Positions 1 through 10,440 are shown, counted from the stretch's first letter. The stretch: 64,000 bases of DNA from Comamonas fluminis (GCF_019186805.1 NZ_CP066783.1:1293501-1357500), one strand, 5' to 3'. Notes: a model not told the origin generated them from the letters alone. Program-made: numbers and translations.

Positions 1-37
1 TGGTCACCTCGACGTAGGCAATGATGTAGCCGCTCAT
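1..37 (-). CDS. DUF1330 family protein, N-terminal fragment
   Basis: Only the first 12 codons lie in the window; the gene runs off the left edge. The peptide begins MSGYIIAYVEVT, which resembles the start of small DUF1330 (dimeric alpha-beta barrel) proteins. A good ribosome site (AAGGAA) lies about 9 bases upstream of the ATG. It follows the methyltransferase gene on the same strand. Function is not established for the family, and the call rests on a very short match. Confidence 0.55.
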   Translation of the reverse strand, partial: MSGYIIAYVEVT

Positions 38-54
38 CTGTTGTTCCTTAAAGT

Positions 55-741
55 CTAGATAGGGCGAAAAAAAACGTGGTGAGACTGATCTTCAGAAAGG
101 TCTAAAGAAATAGTGTCGTGCAATGTAAGCTGACGAACTTGAGTAGTCTGGTGTTCGCTGTTTCGCTGTTGCATAAAGGGCTGAGCATTTACGTGATTCA
201 CTAGATCTCGCATCGACGGGTCCTCATTCATTCCCAGATAGCCGCGCAGCAGATAAAAGTGCATGACATTGTTGCGGCAATGCGCCCAGAGGTCGTGCCA
301 CTGCATGGATTGCGGCCGCCACAGTGAGTTGTGCCCTTCGTAGAAGTTTGGCGAGCTCATGGGCATGCATTCCGGTGTCACGATCAGAATGAATTTGCAG
401 CGGTAGTTGAGGTACTCCAGCAGATCCTGCCCTTCGGATTTGCGAAAGTGCTCAATCACATCGCCCAGAATGACAAAGTCGAAGGTTTCCTCGGGGCGGT
501 CCATCAGGCTCAGGGCGCTGATGGATCGAACCTCGTCATAGCCCAGAGCCAGGAGCTCATCTTTGCGCCCTGGCTCGTACTCCACAGCCGTCAGATGAGG
601 CTGGGGGAGGTTCGCAGCGCGTATCAGGCGGCCATACTTTCCTTCGCCAGCACCGATGTCCAGAACCCGTTTGGGCTGGATCTGCGTCAGGAGATAAACG
701 CACAGATCATCGAACGTTGTGAAGGAGTAGCCACTGTACAT
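55..741 (-). CDS. class I SAM-dependent methyltransferase
   Basis: A 228-residue protein with a Rossmann-type SAM-binding core. Motif I is VLDIGAGEGKYG (about residues 26-37), followed by an acidic post-I strand (AVEYE) and a motif II-like FVILGDVIEH. The C-terminal third matches nothing I recognise. The substrate is unknown; the core resembles small-molecule or glycan methyltransferases. It sits 16 bases after the kdsA stop and before the DUF1330 gene, so it may be co-transcribed with pyrG-kdsA, though its own ribosome site is weak. Its sequence looks more AT-rich than its neighbours, which suggests a later insertion into a conserved cluster. Confidence 0.75.
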   Translation of the reverse strand: MYSGYSFTTFDDLCVYLLTQIQPKRVLDIGAGEGKYGRLIRAANLPQPHLTAVEYEPGRKDELLALGYDEVRSISALSLMDRPEETFDFVILGDVIEHFRKSEGQDLLEYLNYRCKFILIVTPECMPMSSPNFYEGHNSLWRPQSMQWHDLWAHCRNNVMHFYLLRGYLGMNEDPSMRDLVNHVNAQPFMQQRNSEHQTTQVRQLTLHDTISLDLSEDQSHHVFFRPI

Positions 742-757
742 AGCCTGACTGGGTGGC

Positions 758-1615
758 TTACGCCTCGAAGTGGTTTTCCAGGAAGCCGTTGCGCTTGGTC
801 ACATCGTCCAAGGCCACCAAGGTCTCCAGCAGCGCCTTCATGTGCTTGAGGGGCACGGCGTTGGGGCCGTCGCTCAGGGCGTTGCAGGGATCGGGGTGGG
901 TTTCCATGAACAGACCCGCCACACCTACGGCTACAGCCGCGCGGGAGAGCACGGGCACCATTTCGCGCATGCCGCCGCTGGATGTTCCGTTGCCGCCGGG
1001 CAGCTGCACGCTGTGCGTGGCGTCGAACACCACGGGGGCGTTGGTCTCGCGCATGATGGCCAGAGACCGCATGTCGCTGACCAGGTTGTTGTAGCCAAAG
1101 CTGGCACCGCGTTCGCAGGCCGTGAAGCTGTCTTCTGGCAGACCCACTTCCTTGGCGGCAGCGCGGGCCTTGTCGATGACATTCTTCATGTCATGCGGCG
1201 CCAGGAACTGGCCCTTTTTGATATTCACGGGCTTGCCCGACTGGGCCACGGCGCGGATGAAATCCGTCTGGCGGCACAGGAAAGCGGGGGTTTGCAGCAT
1301 GTCGACGACAGAGGCCACGTAAGGCACTTCGGCTTCGGTGTGCACATCGGTGAGGATGGGCACGTTCAATTCTTTTTTCACCTTGGCCAGAATTTCCAGG
1401 CCTTTTTCCATGCCGGGGCCACGAAAGCTGGTGCCCGACGACCGGTTGGCCTTGTCAAAGCTGCTCTTGAAGATGAAGTGGATGCCCAGAGAGGAGGTGA
1501 TCTCCTTGAGCTGCCCGGCCACGTCCATCTGCAGCTGTTCGGATTCGACCACGCAAGGGCCGGCGATCAGAAAGAAGCGCTTGTCCAGACCAATATCAAA
1601 GCCGCAGAGTTTCAT
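758..1615 (-). CDS. kdsA: 3-deoxy-8-phosphooctulonate synthase
   Basis: Condenses phosphoenolpyruvate with arabinose-5-phosphate to make KDO-8-phosphate for lipopolysaccharide; cytosolic. The 285-residue product has the KANRSS substrate motif, TDVHT, and the [16 protein letters not shown] block. The start chosen is the ATG at 1615, giving [10 protein letters not shown] and a ribosome site (AAAGGAA); an in-frame extension to 1711 would run through a palindrome and lacks homology. Residue 21 is Cys in AGPCVVES. That position is Cys in metal-dependent family members and Asn in the E. coli enzyme, so this is probably the metal-dependent class. It is downstream of pyrG on the same strand. Confidence 0.95.
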   Translation of the reverse strand: MKLCGFDIGLDKRFFLIAGPCVVESEQLQMDVAGQLKEITSSLGIHFIFKSSFDKANRSSGTSFRGPGMEKGLEILAKVKKELNVPILTDVHTEAEVPYVASVVDMLQTPAFLCRQTDFIRAVAQSGKPVNIKKGQFLAPHDMKNVIDKARAAAKEVGLPEDSFTACERGASFGYNNLVSDMRSLAIMRETNAPVVFDATHSVQLPGGNGTSSGGMREMVPVLSRAAVAVGVAGLFMETHPDPCNALSDGPNAVPLKHMKALLETLVALDDVTKRNGFLENHFEA

Positions 1616-1677
1616 GGTGGGTTCCTTTGTGCACGCGGTGCATGCTTCAAAAACGGAAGCTGCTAACGCCTTGTGTT

Positions 1678-1713
1678 GAATGACTTCAGCAGTATTTAAT
1701 GCTGAAGTCATTC
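1678..1713. repeat. 14-bp perfect inverted repeat between pyrG and kdsA
   Basis: Arms at 1678-1691 and 1700-1713 are perfectly complementary and separated by an 8-base AT-rich spacer. On the transcribed strand it would form a strong hairpin between pyrG and kdsA. There is no clear U-tract, so it may be an attenuator, an RNA processing site or a protein-binding dyad rather than a simple terminator. Just beyond it (1719-1745) lies a copy of the AGCGCTGGCAGCTCC-type family repeat. Confidence 0.7.
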
Positions 1714-1772
1714 ATTTTCAAGCGCTGGCAGCTCCTTTTTCAGGACTGATTCCTGTGGGAATCAAGCCCGGA

Positions 1773-3530
<1,758 letters not shown>

Positions 3531-3544
3531 CTAAATTGCGTGGC

Positions 3545-4774
3545 ATGAATGACGTGTTCGCAGGCAAACATCTGGTGCTGGGTCTCTCCGGGGGCGTGGC
3601 TTGTTACAAATCAGCCATGCTGTGCCGCTTGCTGGTGCAAGCAGGCGCAACCGTGCAAGTGGTCATGACAGAAGCTGCCGAGCAGTTTATGACGCCCGTC
3701 ACCATGCAGGCACTTTCTGGGCGCGCAGTCTACACCTCTCAGTGGGATGCGCGGGAGCCCAACAACATGCCCCACATCAATCTCAGCCGCGAAGCCGATG
3801 CCATTGTGATCGCGCCTTGCAGCGCCGACTTCATTGCACGCCTGGCGCAAGGCCGCTCGGATGAGTTGCTGAGCCTGATGTGCCTGGCCCGCCCCATCGA
3901 CAAAGTGCCGCTGGTGATTGCCCCGGCCATGAACCGTGAAATGTGGGAACACCCTGCGACCAAGCGCAACCTCTGGCAAGTGGCCTATGACGGCGCCACG
4001 GTGCTGGGCGTGGGCAATGGCAGCCAGGCCTGCGGCGAAACCGGCGATGGCCGCATGCTGGAGCCTGAACAGATCATGGAAGAGCTGGCTGGCGTGTTCA
4101 CCGCCAAGAAGCTCAAAGGCCAGAATCTTTTGATTACTGCCGGGCCGACCTTTGAAGCCATCGACCCGGTGCGCGGCATTACCAATCTCTCCAGCGGCAA
4201 GATGGGTTTTGCCATCGCTCGCGCTGCCCGCGCAGCGGGAGCGGAAGTCACGCTGGTGGCTGGCCCTGTGCACCTGCCCACGCCGCATGGCGTCAAGCGC
4301 ATCAATGTGCAGTCGGCCCGCCAGATGCTGGACGCGGTACAGTCGCAAATTGGAGATGCTTCTATTTTCATAGCTACTGCCGCAGTTGCTGATTGGCGCC
4401 CGGCGGAATTCTCCGATCACAAGATCAAAAAAGACGGTTCGGGCGATGTGCCTGCAATGGCCTTTGTCGAAAACCCCGACATTCTGGCCACCGTCGCGCA
4501 GTCTGACGCCGCCAGATACGGCAATCTGTACTGTGTGGGCTTTGCGGCGGAAAGCCATGACTTGCTGCAGCATGCCAGTGCCAAGCGCTTGCGCAAAGGT
4601 GTGCCGCTGCTGGTGGGTAATATTGGCCCAGCCACGTTCGGCAAAGATGAAAATGCGCTGCTGCTGATTGACGACAACGGCACCAAAGAGCTGCCGTACG
4701 CCAGCAAAGACAAGCTGGCCCGCCAGCTGGTAGAGGAAATTGCGCAGCGGCTGCCTGCACCCGAAGGAGCTTGA
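3545..4774 (+). CDS. coaBC: bifunctional phosphopantothenoylcysteine decarboxylase / phosphopantothenate-cysteine ligase
   Basis: Carries out two steps of coenzyme A synthesis. The N-terminal flavodoxin-like CoaC half contains LVLGLSGGVACYKSA, the PAMNREMW segment and the active-site Cys region SQACGETGDGRM. The C-terminal CoaB half begins near LITAGPTFEAIDPVRGITN (about residue 195) with SSGKMG. The ATG at 3545 is preferred over an upstream in-frame TTG at 3536. The stop overlaps the next ATG, so the two genes are coupled. Bases about 4344-4385 (TTTCATAGCTACTGC) resemble the family repeat scattered in this genome but are in frame and encode normal-looking sequence. Confidence 0.96.
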   Translation: MNDVFAGKHLVLGLSGGVACYKSAMLCRLLVQAGATVQVVMTEAAEQFMTPVTMQALSGRAVYTSQWDAREPNNMPHINLSREADAIVIAPCSADFIARLAQGRSDELLSLMCLARPIDKVPLVIAPAMNREMWEHPATKRNLWQVAYDGATVLGVGNGSQACGETGDGRMLEPEQIMEELAGVFTAKKLKGQNLLITAGPTFEAIDPVRGITNLSSGKMGFAIARAARAAGAEVTLVAGPVHLPTPHGVKRINVQSARQMLDAVQSQIGDASIFIATAAVADWRPAEFSDHKIKKDGSGDVPAMAFVENPDILATVAQSDAARYGNLYCVGFAAESHDLLQHASAKRLRKGVPLLVGNIGPATFGKDENALLLIDDNGTKELPYASKDKLARQLVEEIAQRLPAPEGA

Positions 4775-5313
4775 TGATGGTCCCCTCCAACTATGACGGT
4801 CCTAGCAACGGCGACTATGTGGCCTATGTGGACAAGCTCTTGCGCGCCAGTCCCGACTTTCGCCGCACGCAGCGCAGCATAGCTGGAGCGGTGCAGTCCG
4901 CTGTCGCAACCCCCGGTGCTCAGGCCGACTCGCCTGTTTCGCAGCTGCGAGACAAGCTGCAAAAAGCCCGGGAGCTGGTGGAGCAGCAAGCCAGCCAGCA
5001 GGCTGCGCGCAAACAGGCAACCACGCTGCAGCCAGCGGTCAGCCCTGCTGCGCAGGCACCGGGCACAGGTCGTCGCGCAGTCAGCAAGCAAGAGGCGCAG
5101 CAGCGTTTTCGTGCCATTGAGCAAGAGATTGAAAGCCAGAAGGCCAAAGCCTCTGCAGACAAGTCCACACCTTTTATTTCGCCGTTCTCCGTGGTGATGA
5201 TCGTGGCCGGTATCGTGATTTCGCAGTTCGCATCGGGCTTTGGCACCATGCTGGTGATCATGGGCGGGCTGTCGCTGGTGGGCGGAGTGGTAAACAAACT
5301 CAAGGGCAAGTAA
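4774..5313 (+). CDS. hypothetical protein with two C-terminal membrane segments
   Basis: About 179 residues. The N-terminal two thirds are hydrophilic and Gln/Ala-rich with probable coiled-coil stretches (residues about 45-75 and 105-125). The C terminus holds two closely spaced hydrophobic helices (SVVMIVAGIVISQFA and MLVIMGGLSLVGGVV) with a short basic tail. No family recognised. The start overlaps the coaBC stop and follows GAAGGAG; the next ATG at 4777 is equally possible and better spaced. The position between coaBC and dut suggests co-expression rather than shared function. Confidence 0.75.
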   Translation: MMVPSNYDGPSNGDYVAYVDKLLRASPDFRRTQRSIAGAVQSAVATPGAQADSPVSQLRDKLQKARELVEQQASQQAARKQATTLQPAVSPAAQAPGTGRRAVSKQEAQQRFRAIEQEIESQKAKASADKSTPFISPFSVVMIVAGIVISQFASGFGTMLVIMGGLSLVGGVVNKLKGK

Positions 5314-5482
5314 GCACAAGGGTGCGAAAGGGCGCTTGAACCATTGGGCTTGAGCCGGTGCACAAACATGCACAATGGCGCCCTTTGTTCGCTCCTGGCA
5401 ATCCTGTAGCGGTTGCTCTTGCGGCGGCAGGCCGATACACCGCGTCTGCTGCCCAAACTTTCCAAGATTTACAAGGTTTTTT

Positions 5483-5932
5483 ATGAACGTCGACGTCAAG
5501 ATTCTCGATGCGCGCCTGCGCGACAACATGCCTGCATACGCCACGCCCGGCAGCGCCGGTCTGGACCTGCGCGCCTGCATCGACGCGCCGGTGACGCTGG
5601 AGCCCGGCCAGTGGCAGCTGATTCCCACCGGCATGGCCATGCACCTGAAAGACCCCAACTACGCCGCCATGATCCTGCCGCGCTCGGGCATGGGCCACAA
5701 GCACGGCATCGTGCTGGGCAATCTGGTGGGCTTGATCGACAGTGATTACCAGGGCCAGCTCATGGTCAGCGCCTGGAACCGCTCACAGACCGCTTTCACG
5801 CTGCAGCCCATGGACCGACTGGCCCAGCTCATCATCGTGCCCGTGGTGCAGGCGCAGTTCAATCTGGTCGAAGAGTTCGCCGCCGAGAGCGAGCGCGGCG
5901 AAGGTGGCTACGGCTCGACGGGCAAGCAATAA
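5483..5932 (+). CDS. dut: dUTP diphosphatase
   Basis: Hydrolyses dUTP to dUMP and pyrophosphate, keeping uracil out of DNA and feeding dTMP synthesis. The 149-residue trimeric-type enzyme shows all five motifs: [27 protein letters not shown] with the catalytic Asp; DRLAQLI; and the C-terminal [10 protein letters not shown] lid. The ATG at 5483 gives the expected MNVDVKIL start; the longer open frame upstream has no homology. The conserved coaBC-dut neighbourhood is retained. Confidence 0.96.
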   Translation: MNVDVKILDARLRDNMPAYATPGSAGLDLRACIDAPVTLEPGQWQLIPTGMAMHLKDPNYAAMILPRSGMGHKHGIVLGNLVGLIDSDYQGQLMVSAWNRSQTAFTLQPMDRLAQLIIVPVVQAQFNLVEEFAAESERGEGGYGSTGKQ

Positions 5933-5936
5933 ATTC

Positions 5937-5985
5937 AGCAGCAAGGCTCTCTGTTTTTGAGAGCTGCTAGCGCTGGTTCAGCTTG
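5937..5985. repeat. family intergenic repeat copy with hairpin after dut
   Basis: Contains GCTCTC-(7)-GAGAGC flanked by CAGCAG/CTGCT, forming a stem directly after dut, followed by AGCTGCTAGCGCT, the core of a repeat found many times in this window. It may act as a weak terminator for dut. The rest of the 5933-6217 gap is AT-rich leader for the following lipoprotein gene; I see no further gene in it. Confidence 0.5.
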
Positions 5986-6217
5986 ATATTTCATATTGAT
6001 TGTTAATGAAATTCAGGCAGGATTGGCGCTACATGCTATGAATTGATGAGTTTCCCCGAGGCGCTTTCACGCAGGCATTGTTAGTAAATGTGAAAGCTGT
6101 CCTCCCAGACGCTGTCTGACGCGTTGATGGATAAAGTCGAGCGAGAGTTCGTTCTTGAATAAATTCACAACATTTCGCCAGTGCGGCCACGATGCCGACG
6201 CTGTCAGGAGATCCCTT

Positions 6218-6898
6218 ATGCAAGCCATTCAACGTCTGGGCCGTATTGCGACCGTGGCAGCAGTTGCCATCGGCCTCAGCGCCTGCGTTGCCTATCCTCA
6301 GGGCACTTACCAGAACAGCTACCCCATGCCCCAGGGCGGTTATCAAGGCACTGTGTACCAGGGCGGCCACTCGGGCGGTGGCTTCCCCGGTGCGGCCAAT
6401 GCCACATACCCCACCACCTCGTACCCCGTGGGCAGCTATCCTGCGCAGCAATACCCGAACAACAACTGTGGCCTGAATCGCAACAACGGCAACTATGGTG
6501 ACCAGTACGGTCAGCAAAACGGCTACGACAATAACTGCTACCAGTACAACAACGTGCAGCAGGCCCGTGTGCTGAACATTGAAACCGTGCGCGTGCAGGA
6601 CAGCAGCGGCATTGGCGCCGGTGGTGCTATTGCCGGTGGCGTGATTGGTGGCGTGCTGGGCAACCAAGTCGGCAAAGGCTCGGGCCGTACGCTGGCTACG
6701 ATTGCTGGTGTGGCTGCCGGTGCGCTGGCGGGCAACGCCGTGCAAAACAGCGTGGGCGGCGGCGCCGTGCGTGATATCTATCGCGTCACAGTGCAGATGC
6801 GTGATGGCAGCGTGCGCGCTTTTGACTACCAGCAGCCCCCGCAACTCAACATCGGCGAATATGTGCGCGTGGACGGCAATCAGGTTTACCGCCAGTAA
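6218..6898 (+). CDS. glycine-zipper outer-membrane lipoprotein
   Basis: A 226-residue lipoprotein. The N-terminal signal peptide ends in the lipobox LSAC (Cys23). It is followed by a Gly/Tyr/Pro/Asn-rich linker (residues about 25-125) and a glycine-zipper two-helix segment (GAGGAIAGGVIGGVLG, then [12 protein letters not shown]) like the 17-kDa surface antigen/SlyB type, with a short beta domain at the end. The ATG at 6218 follows CAGGAGA; an upstream in-frame start would bury the signal peptide. Probable role is envelope integrity, by analogy only. A strong terminator follows, so it is monocistronic. Confidence 0.85.
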   Translation: MQAIQRLGRIATVAAVAIGLSACVAYPQGTYQNSYPMPQGGYQGTVYQGGHSGGGFPGAANATYPTTSYPVGSYPAQQYPNNNCGLNRNNGNYGDQYGQQNGYDNNCYQYNNVQQARVLNIETVRVQDSSGIGAGGAIAGGVIGGVLGNQVGKGSGRTLATIAGVAAGALAGNAVQNSVGGGAVRDIYRVTVQMRDGSVRAFDYQQPPQLNIGEYVRVDGNQVYRQ

Positions 6899-6915
6899 AC
6901 AGGAGTGCTCCATGC

Positions 6916-6946
6916 AAAAGGGACTCCAGATCGGAGTCCCTTTTTT
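6916..6946 (+). terminator. rho-independent terminator of the lipoprotein gene
   Basis: Stem GGGACTCC (6920-6927) pairs with GGAGTCCC (6933-6940) over a 5-base loop and is followed by six T. It lies 20 bases after the stop codon. Confidence 0.9.
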
Positions 6947-6979
6947 GTTGGCAGCCGCAAAGCAGGCATGTCCTAAAGC

Positions 6980-7057
6980 GAGAGACGCCGAGCAAGAGCC
7001 GCCTCGCAGCGATGGCGTCGTCCCCTCGGGGGAAGGCGCAAAGCGCCTCAGGGGGTA
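6980..7057 (-). repeat. terminator-like family repeat, copy 1 (next to slyD stop)
   Basis: One of three related 78-92 bp elements in the window, directly abutting the slyD stop codon. It contains AGGCGC-aaa-GCGCCT and a CCCC/GGGG stem and shares the GCGAGCAAG, CGCAGCGA and GTCGTCCCC blocks with copies at 8781-8870 and 52379-52470. All three sit in the same orientation at the 3' ends of minus-strand genes. Confidence 0.8.
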
Positions 7058-7579
7058 TCAATGCACCGTGTCATTGCCCGGTGCCATGGGCTCGATGCGG
7101 AAAAATCCCGTGCCCGCAGTGCCACGGCCCACTTCTTCTTCTGTGGCTTCGCGGATCGCTGCAATCTTCAGATGCAGACGAATGGCAATGCCTGCCAGCG
7201 GGTGGTTGCCGTCCAGCACCACATGCTCGGGATAGATCTCGGTGATGGTATAGAGCAGATCGGCTGGGACAGGGTTGGTGCCCTTGGGCATGGCGCTGGA
7301 CTCGAAGCTCATGCCTTCTTCGATCTCTTCGGGGAACAGCTCGCGTTTTTCCAGAAAGATCAGGTTTTCGTTGTAGTCACCAAAGGCCTCTTCAGGCTCC
7401 AGGTGCAGATCGAGTTCACTGCCGACTGCATGGCCCTGCAGCGCTTCTTCGATGCGCTTAAACAGGTCGTCGCCGCCGATAAGGAACTCAACGGGCTCGT
7501 CCAGCACGTCCAGCTCTTCGCCCAGAGTGTCTTTCAGTGTCCAGGTCAGAGCGACCACGCATTGTTGGGTAACTTCCAT
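7058..7579 (-). CDS. slyD: FKBP-type peptidyl-prolyl cis-trans isomerase, SlyD type
   Basis: Folding helper that isomerises Xaa-Pro bonds; probably cytosolic because no signal peptide is visible. The 173-residue product has a split FKBP domain (TWTLKDTLGEELD, GVGSELDLHLEPEEAFGDY-like segment) with an inserted flap (the IF chaperone domain, PAD..YTITEIYPEHVVLDGNHPLAG). The His/Cys-rich metal-binding tail of E. coli SlyD is missing, as in many shorter family members. The ATG at 7579 (MEVTQQC) matches family starts; the upstream extension lacks homology. Confidence 0.85.
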   Translation of the reverse strand: MEVTQQCVVALTWTLKDTLGEELDVLDEPVEFLIGGDDLFKRIEEALQGHAVGSELDLHLEPEEAFGDYNENLIFLEKRELFPEEIEEGMSFESSAMPKGTNPVPADLLYTITEIYPEHVVLDGNHPLAGIAIRLHLKIAAIREATEEEVGRGTAGTGFFRIEPMAPGNDTVH

Positions 7580-7820
7580 GGTGTGTATGCAGTTGGGTGC
7601 TGCAGGCCAGTCCCGCAGCAAAAAATAAAACGCAGCCACCAGCGAAATGCAGGTGGCGCAATGGACGGCATTGTCCCATGCACGGCTTGGCATTGCATGG
7701 CAGGCGTTTTGTTACACCCTGCAAATACAGATTGCCAGCGCTTCACATTCGCGCTCTTGCAGGCGCTCATACTGACCACATCTTGGATGCAATTCATCTA
7801 TGGGTTGAAAGGAAAGCATC

Positions 7821-8564
7821 ATGACCTCCCAAGAACAACAACTGCTGCAAGACCTGTGCGCCCGGCTGACGCTGACTCAGGGCCAGCCCAAGGACGCGCA
7901 GGCCGATGCTGAGCTGCGCCAAGGCCTGAGCGGCGCGCCTGACGCGACTTACTGGCTGGCGCAGCGCACGCTGATGCTGGAGCAGGCCCTGCAGCAAGCG
8001 CAGCAGCAGATTGCCCGGTTGCAGCAACAAGTGCAGCAGGCGCAGCAAAGCCAGAACCCACAAAGCGCAGGCAGCTTTTTGTCCGGCGGCCTGGGCACCC
8101 ACTTTGGCCGCGCACCAGAGCGCAACGAAGGCGCATGGAATGCGCAACCGCAGGCTCCTGCACAAGCGCAACCTCCAGCGCAATTTCAACCCGCCGTTCA
8201 GCCATCCAGCTGGCGCGACCGCTTCTCTGGCAGCAGTGCAGCGCCGCAGGCGTATGCCCAACCTGCAGCAGGGGGTGGCAGCTTTCTGGGTGGAGCAGTT
8301 GCAGCCGCAGCAGGTGCGGCAGGCGGGATGCTGCTGGCGAATGGGCTGAGCAACTGGATGGGGCACCATGCCGCAGATACCGCTGGCCAGCATGGCATGA
8401 GCGGCAGTCAGTCGCTGGCGCAACAAGGCAGTTCGCAGAATCTGCACGACGGTGTGGGTGACACCTCAAGCCTGGCCAACGATGCAGGCCTGGGCAGCAT
8501 AGACAGTGCCTCCGGTGAAAGCTGGGGCGATGGCGGCGACTTCTTTGATGATGACTTTGCCTGA
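7821..8564 (+). CDS. DUF2076 family protein
   Basis: A 247-residue protein starting MTSQEQQLLQDL with the typical early pattern of DUF2076: a short helical N terminus, a Gln-rich coiled coil (about residues 55-85), a Pro/Ala/Gln-rich linker, a small Gly/Ala hydrophobic segment (GGGSFLGGAVAAAAGAAGGML, about 150-170), and an acidic DDFFDDD-type tail. Often described as a periplasmic ligand-binding sensor protein, but no function is demonstrated. The ribosome site GAAAGGAAAG supports the ATG at 7821. It is a single gene between convergent and divergent neighbours. Confidence 0.85.
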   Translation: MTSQEQQLLQDLCARLTLTQGQPKDAQADAELRQGLSGAPDATYWLAQRTLMLEQALQQAQQQIARLQQQVQQAQQSQNPQSAGSFLSGGLGTHFGRAPERNEGAWNAQPQAPAQAQPPAQFQPAVQPSSWRDRFSGSSAAPQAYAQPAAGGGSFLGGAVAAAAGAAGGMLLANGLSNWMGHHAADTAGQHGMSGSQSLAQQGSSQNLHDGVGDTSSLANDAGLGSIDSASGESWGDGGDFFDDDFA

Positions 8565-8685
8565 GGTGGTTGAGTTTTTGAGGGTAGGCGTGCAAGCATC
8601 AAGCCTGCTAAATTAAGGCTCAAATTGCCGTCAAGCCCAATCAAATAAAGCGCAAGCAGCTATTGATGCAATAGCAATGCAGAAA

Positions 8686-8725
8686 AAAGAAAGCCACCTG
8701 GCGTTTTCAAATCAGGTGGCTTGAA
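8686..8725 (-). terminator. terminator of the pch operon
   Basis: Stem AAGCCACCTG (8691-8700) pairs with CAGGTGGCTT (8713-8722). Read on the minus strand it is followed by a T-rich run (TCTTTTTTCT). It lies about 150 bases past the pchF stop, beyond repeat copy 2. The gap 8565-8685 holds a copy of the GCGCAAGCAGCTAT-type family repeat (8649-8672). Confidence 0.8.
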
Positions 8726-8780
8726 AAAATTCAGCAACGATAGGAGCGAGCTTTAAAACTGGGCGCACTCCAACTCAGGG

Positions 8781-8870
8781 ACAGCGAGCAAGCGCCGCCG
8801 CGCAGCGAGGCTGTCGTCCCCCTCCCGCAAAGCGAGAGAGGGGGAAGCGGCAAAGCCGCTCAGGGGGAGC
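8781..8870 (-). repeat. terminator-like family repeat, copy 2 (next to pchF stop)
   Basis: 90 bp abutting the pchF stop. Stems: CCCCCTC...GAGGGGG and AGCGGC-aaa-GCCGCT. The second stem differs in sequence from copies 1 and 3 (GGCGC/GCGCC) but stays complementary, which argues that the hairpin is what is conserved. Confidence 0.85.
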
Positions 8871-10421
8871 TTAAATATCTATCCCGCACTTGCCCGGAGC
8901 CAGAATGCCATTCGGATCCAGCGCCCGCTTGATCTTGCGCTCGATATCGCGCTTGACCGGGCCGTAGCTCTTGGCCACGCGCTCCTGGAAGGCCGTGTTC
9001 ACACGGTACACGGCATAGCCTTCCTTCTCGAACTCGTCCAGCAACTCGGCAAAGCAGGCGTTGGCACGCTTGGTTTCTTCTTCGCTGCTGCGGTCGTACA
9101 GCACATCGATGACGTGGTGCATATCGCGCCAGCCCACGATGAACTCGCCCACATAGTCCAGACCGTGCTTGTTCAAGATCTTCTTGGCCAGCGACTTTTG
9201 CTTGTCGCACTCGCTGCCACGTGCCTGCGACACGGGAGCGAACCACATCGAGCCGCCACCCCCACGCCAGTTGTACAGGCCAAACTCCTGCAGGTTGGGC
9301 ACGCCGGACATGAGCTGGGCGCGGTACTTGAAGGGCTGGGTGTCGCCCGCCATTTCTTCGGTAATCAAGCGGCCCTTGCCCAGCTTCTTGAGCGCGTCCT
9401 GCACGATCTTGAAGTTGACGTCCACCTGCTCCTTGGTGCCGTACAGCGCGGCGTACACATTCCAGGCGCCCAGATGCTTGTCCTTCTGGATTTGCTTGAG
9501 GATGGCGTCGGGCGTGTGGCCGGGCTCGGTGGTGTAGTCAGAGCGGCGGGTGTTGCAGGTCGATGCTTCCCACAACACGCCAGCAATCACCACCGAGTTG
9601 GGGATGACCTGGGCAATGCGCAGGGGGCGGATAAATTCCACGATCTCGCTGATATCGCTGTCGTTGTCGAACTGAATCTCCAACGGTTTGAAAACCGGTG
9701 GCTTGGGCATGAGCCAGAAGCCCATCTTGGTGCAGATGCCGTAGTTGGACTGGGTGAACATGCCGTCCAGCGTGGGGCCGTAGCCCCACTTGAAGACTTG
9801 CCAGGCCTTGTCGCCCTTCACGCCGCCCATGCCGGTGCGGTACACATCGCCATTGGCCATCACCACTTCCATGCCGCACTGCATCATGAAGTGCTCGCCA
9901 TAGGGGGTGTAGCCCACGCCGCGGTCCATGGTGTTGCCCAGAGGGCCGGCAATGGCCGATGGTGCCGAGAACGACAGCATCAGCGGAATCTTGTTCTCTT
10001 CCAGATAGTCGTAGAGCATCTGGTAGGTCACGCCGGGCTCGACCAGGGCGGTGCACAGCTCGGGGTCCACGTGGATGATCTTGTTCATCTTGCGCAGGTC
10101 CAGCACCACCTGGCCGCGCTGGCCGGGGGCGGCGGAGCCGTAGCCAAAGTTGCGGCCGGTGGAGATGGTCCACACGGGCACCTTGTGCTCGTTGCAGATC
10201 TTGACGACTTCCTGCACCTGCTCGACGGTGGTGGCCGTCACCACGGCGGATGGGGTGTGCTCCTCAGTGGGCACGGCCATCATCACCTTGGTGTAAGGAC
10301 GAACCAGCTCGTCCTTGATCATCACGTTTTCAGCGCCCAGGGCCTTCTGGAACTTGGCGATGGCAGCGTCAAAGCTGCTCTCGCTCATGCCCTTGGGCAG
10401 GGCCATGTATTTGCTTGTCAT
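8871..10421 (-). CDS. pchF: 4-cresol dehydrogenase (hydroxylating), flavoprotein subunit
   Basis: Oxidises p-cresol via a quinone methide and water addition to 4-hydroxybenzyl alcohol and on to 4-hydroxybenzaldehyde, passing electrons to the PchC cytochrome; normally periplasmic. The 516-residue protein is a vanillyl-alcohol-oxidase family flavoenzyme: N-terminal FAD-binding domain with TISTGRNFGYGSAA (about residues 85-98) and SAPSAIAGPLGNTMDRGVGYTP (about 152-173), then the cap domain. Tyr383 in GLYNWRGGGG matches the tyrosine that binds FAD covalently in the Pseudomonas enzyme. No classical signal peptide is seen; export may depend on partners. Last gene of pchACXF; ribosome site AAGGAAAG. 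Confidence 0.95.
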   Translation of the reverse strand: MTSKYMALPKGMSESSFDAAIAKFQKALGAENVMIKDELVRPYTKVMMAVPTEEHTPSAVVTATTVEQVQEVVKICNEHKVPVWTISTGRNFGYGSAAPGQRGQVVLDLRKMNKIIHVDPELCTALVEPGVTYQMLYDYLEENKIPLMLSFSAPSAIAGPLGNTMDRGVGYTPYGEHFMMQCGMEVVMANGDVYRTGMGGVKGDKAWQVFKWGYGPTLDGMFTQSNYGICTKMGFWLMPKPPVFKPLEIQFDNDSDISEIVEFIRPLRIAQVIPNSVVIAGVLWEASTCNTRRSDYTTEPGHTPDAILKQIQKDKHLGAWNVYAALYGTKEQVDVNFKIVQDALKKLGKGRLITEEMAGDTQPFKYRAQLMSGVPNLQEFGLYNWRGGGGSMWFAPVSQARGSECDKQKSLAKKILNKHGLDYVGEFIVGWRDMHHVIDVLYDRSSEEETKRANACFAELLDEFEKEGYAVYRVNTAFQERVAKSYGPVKRDIERKIKRALDPNGILAPGKCGIDI

Positions 10422-10440
10422 GCTCTGCTTTCCTTGTTTT

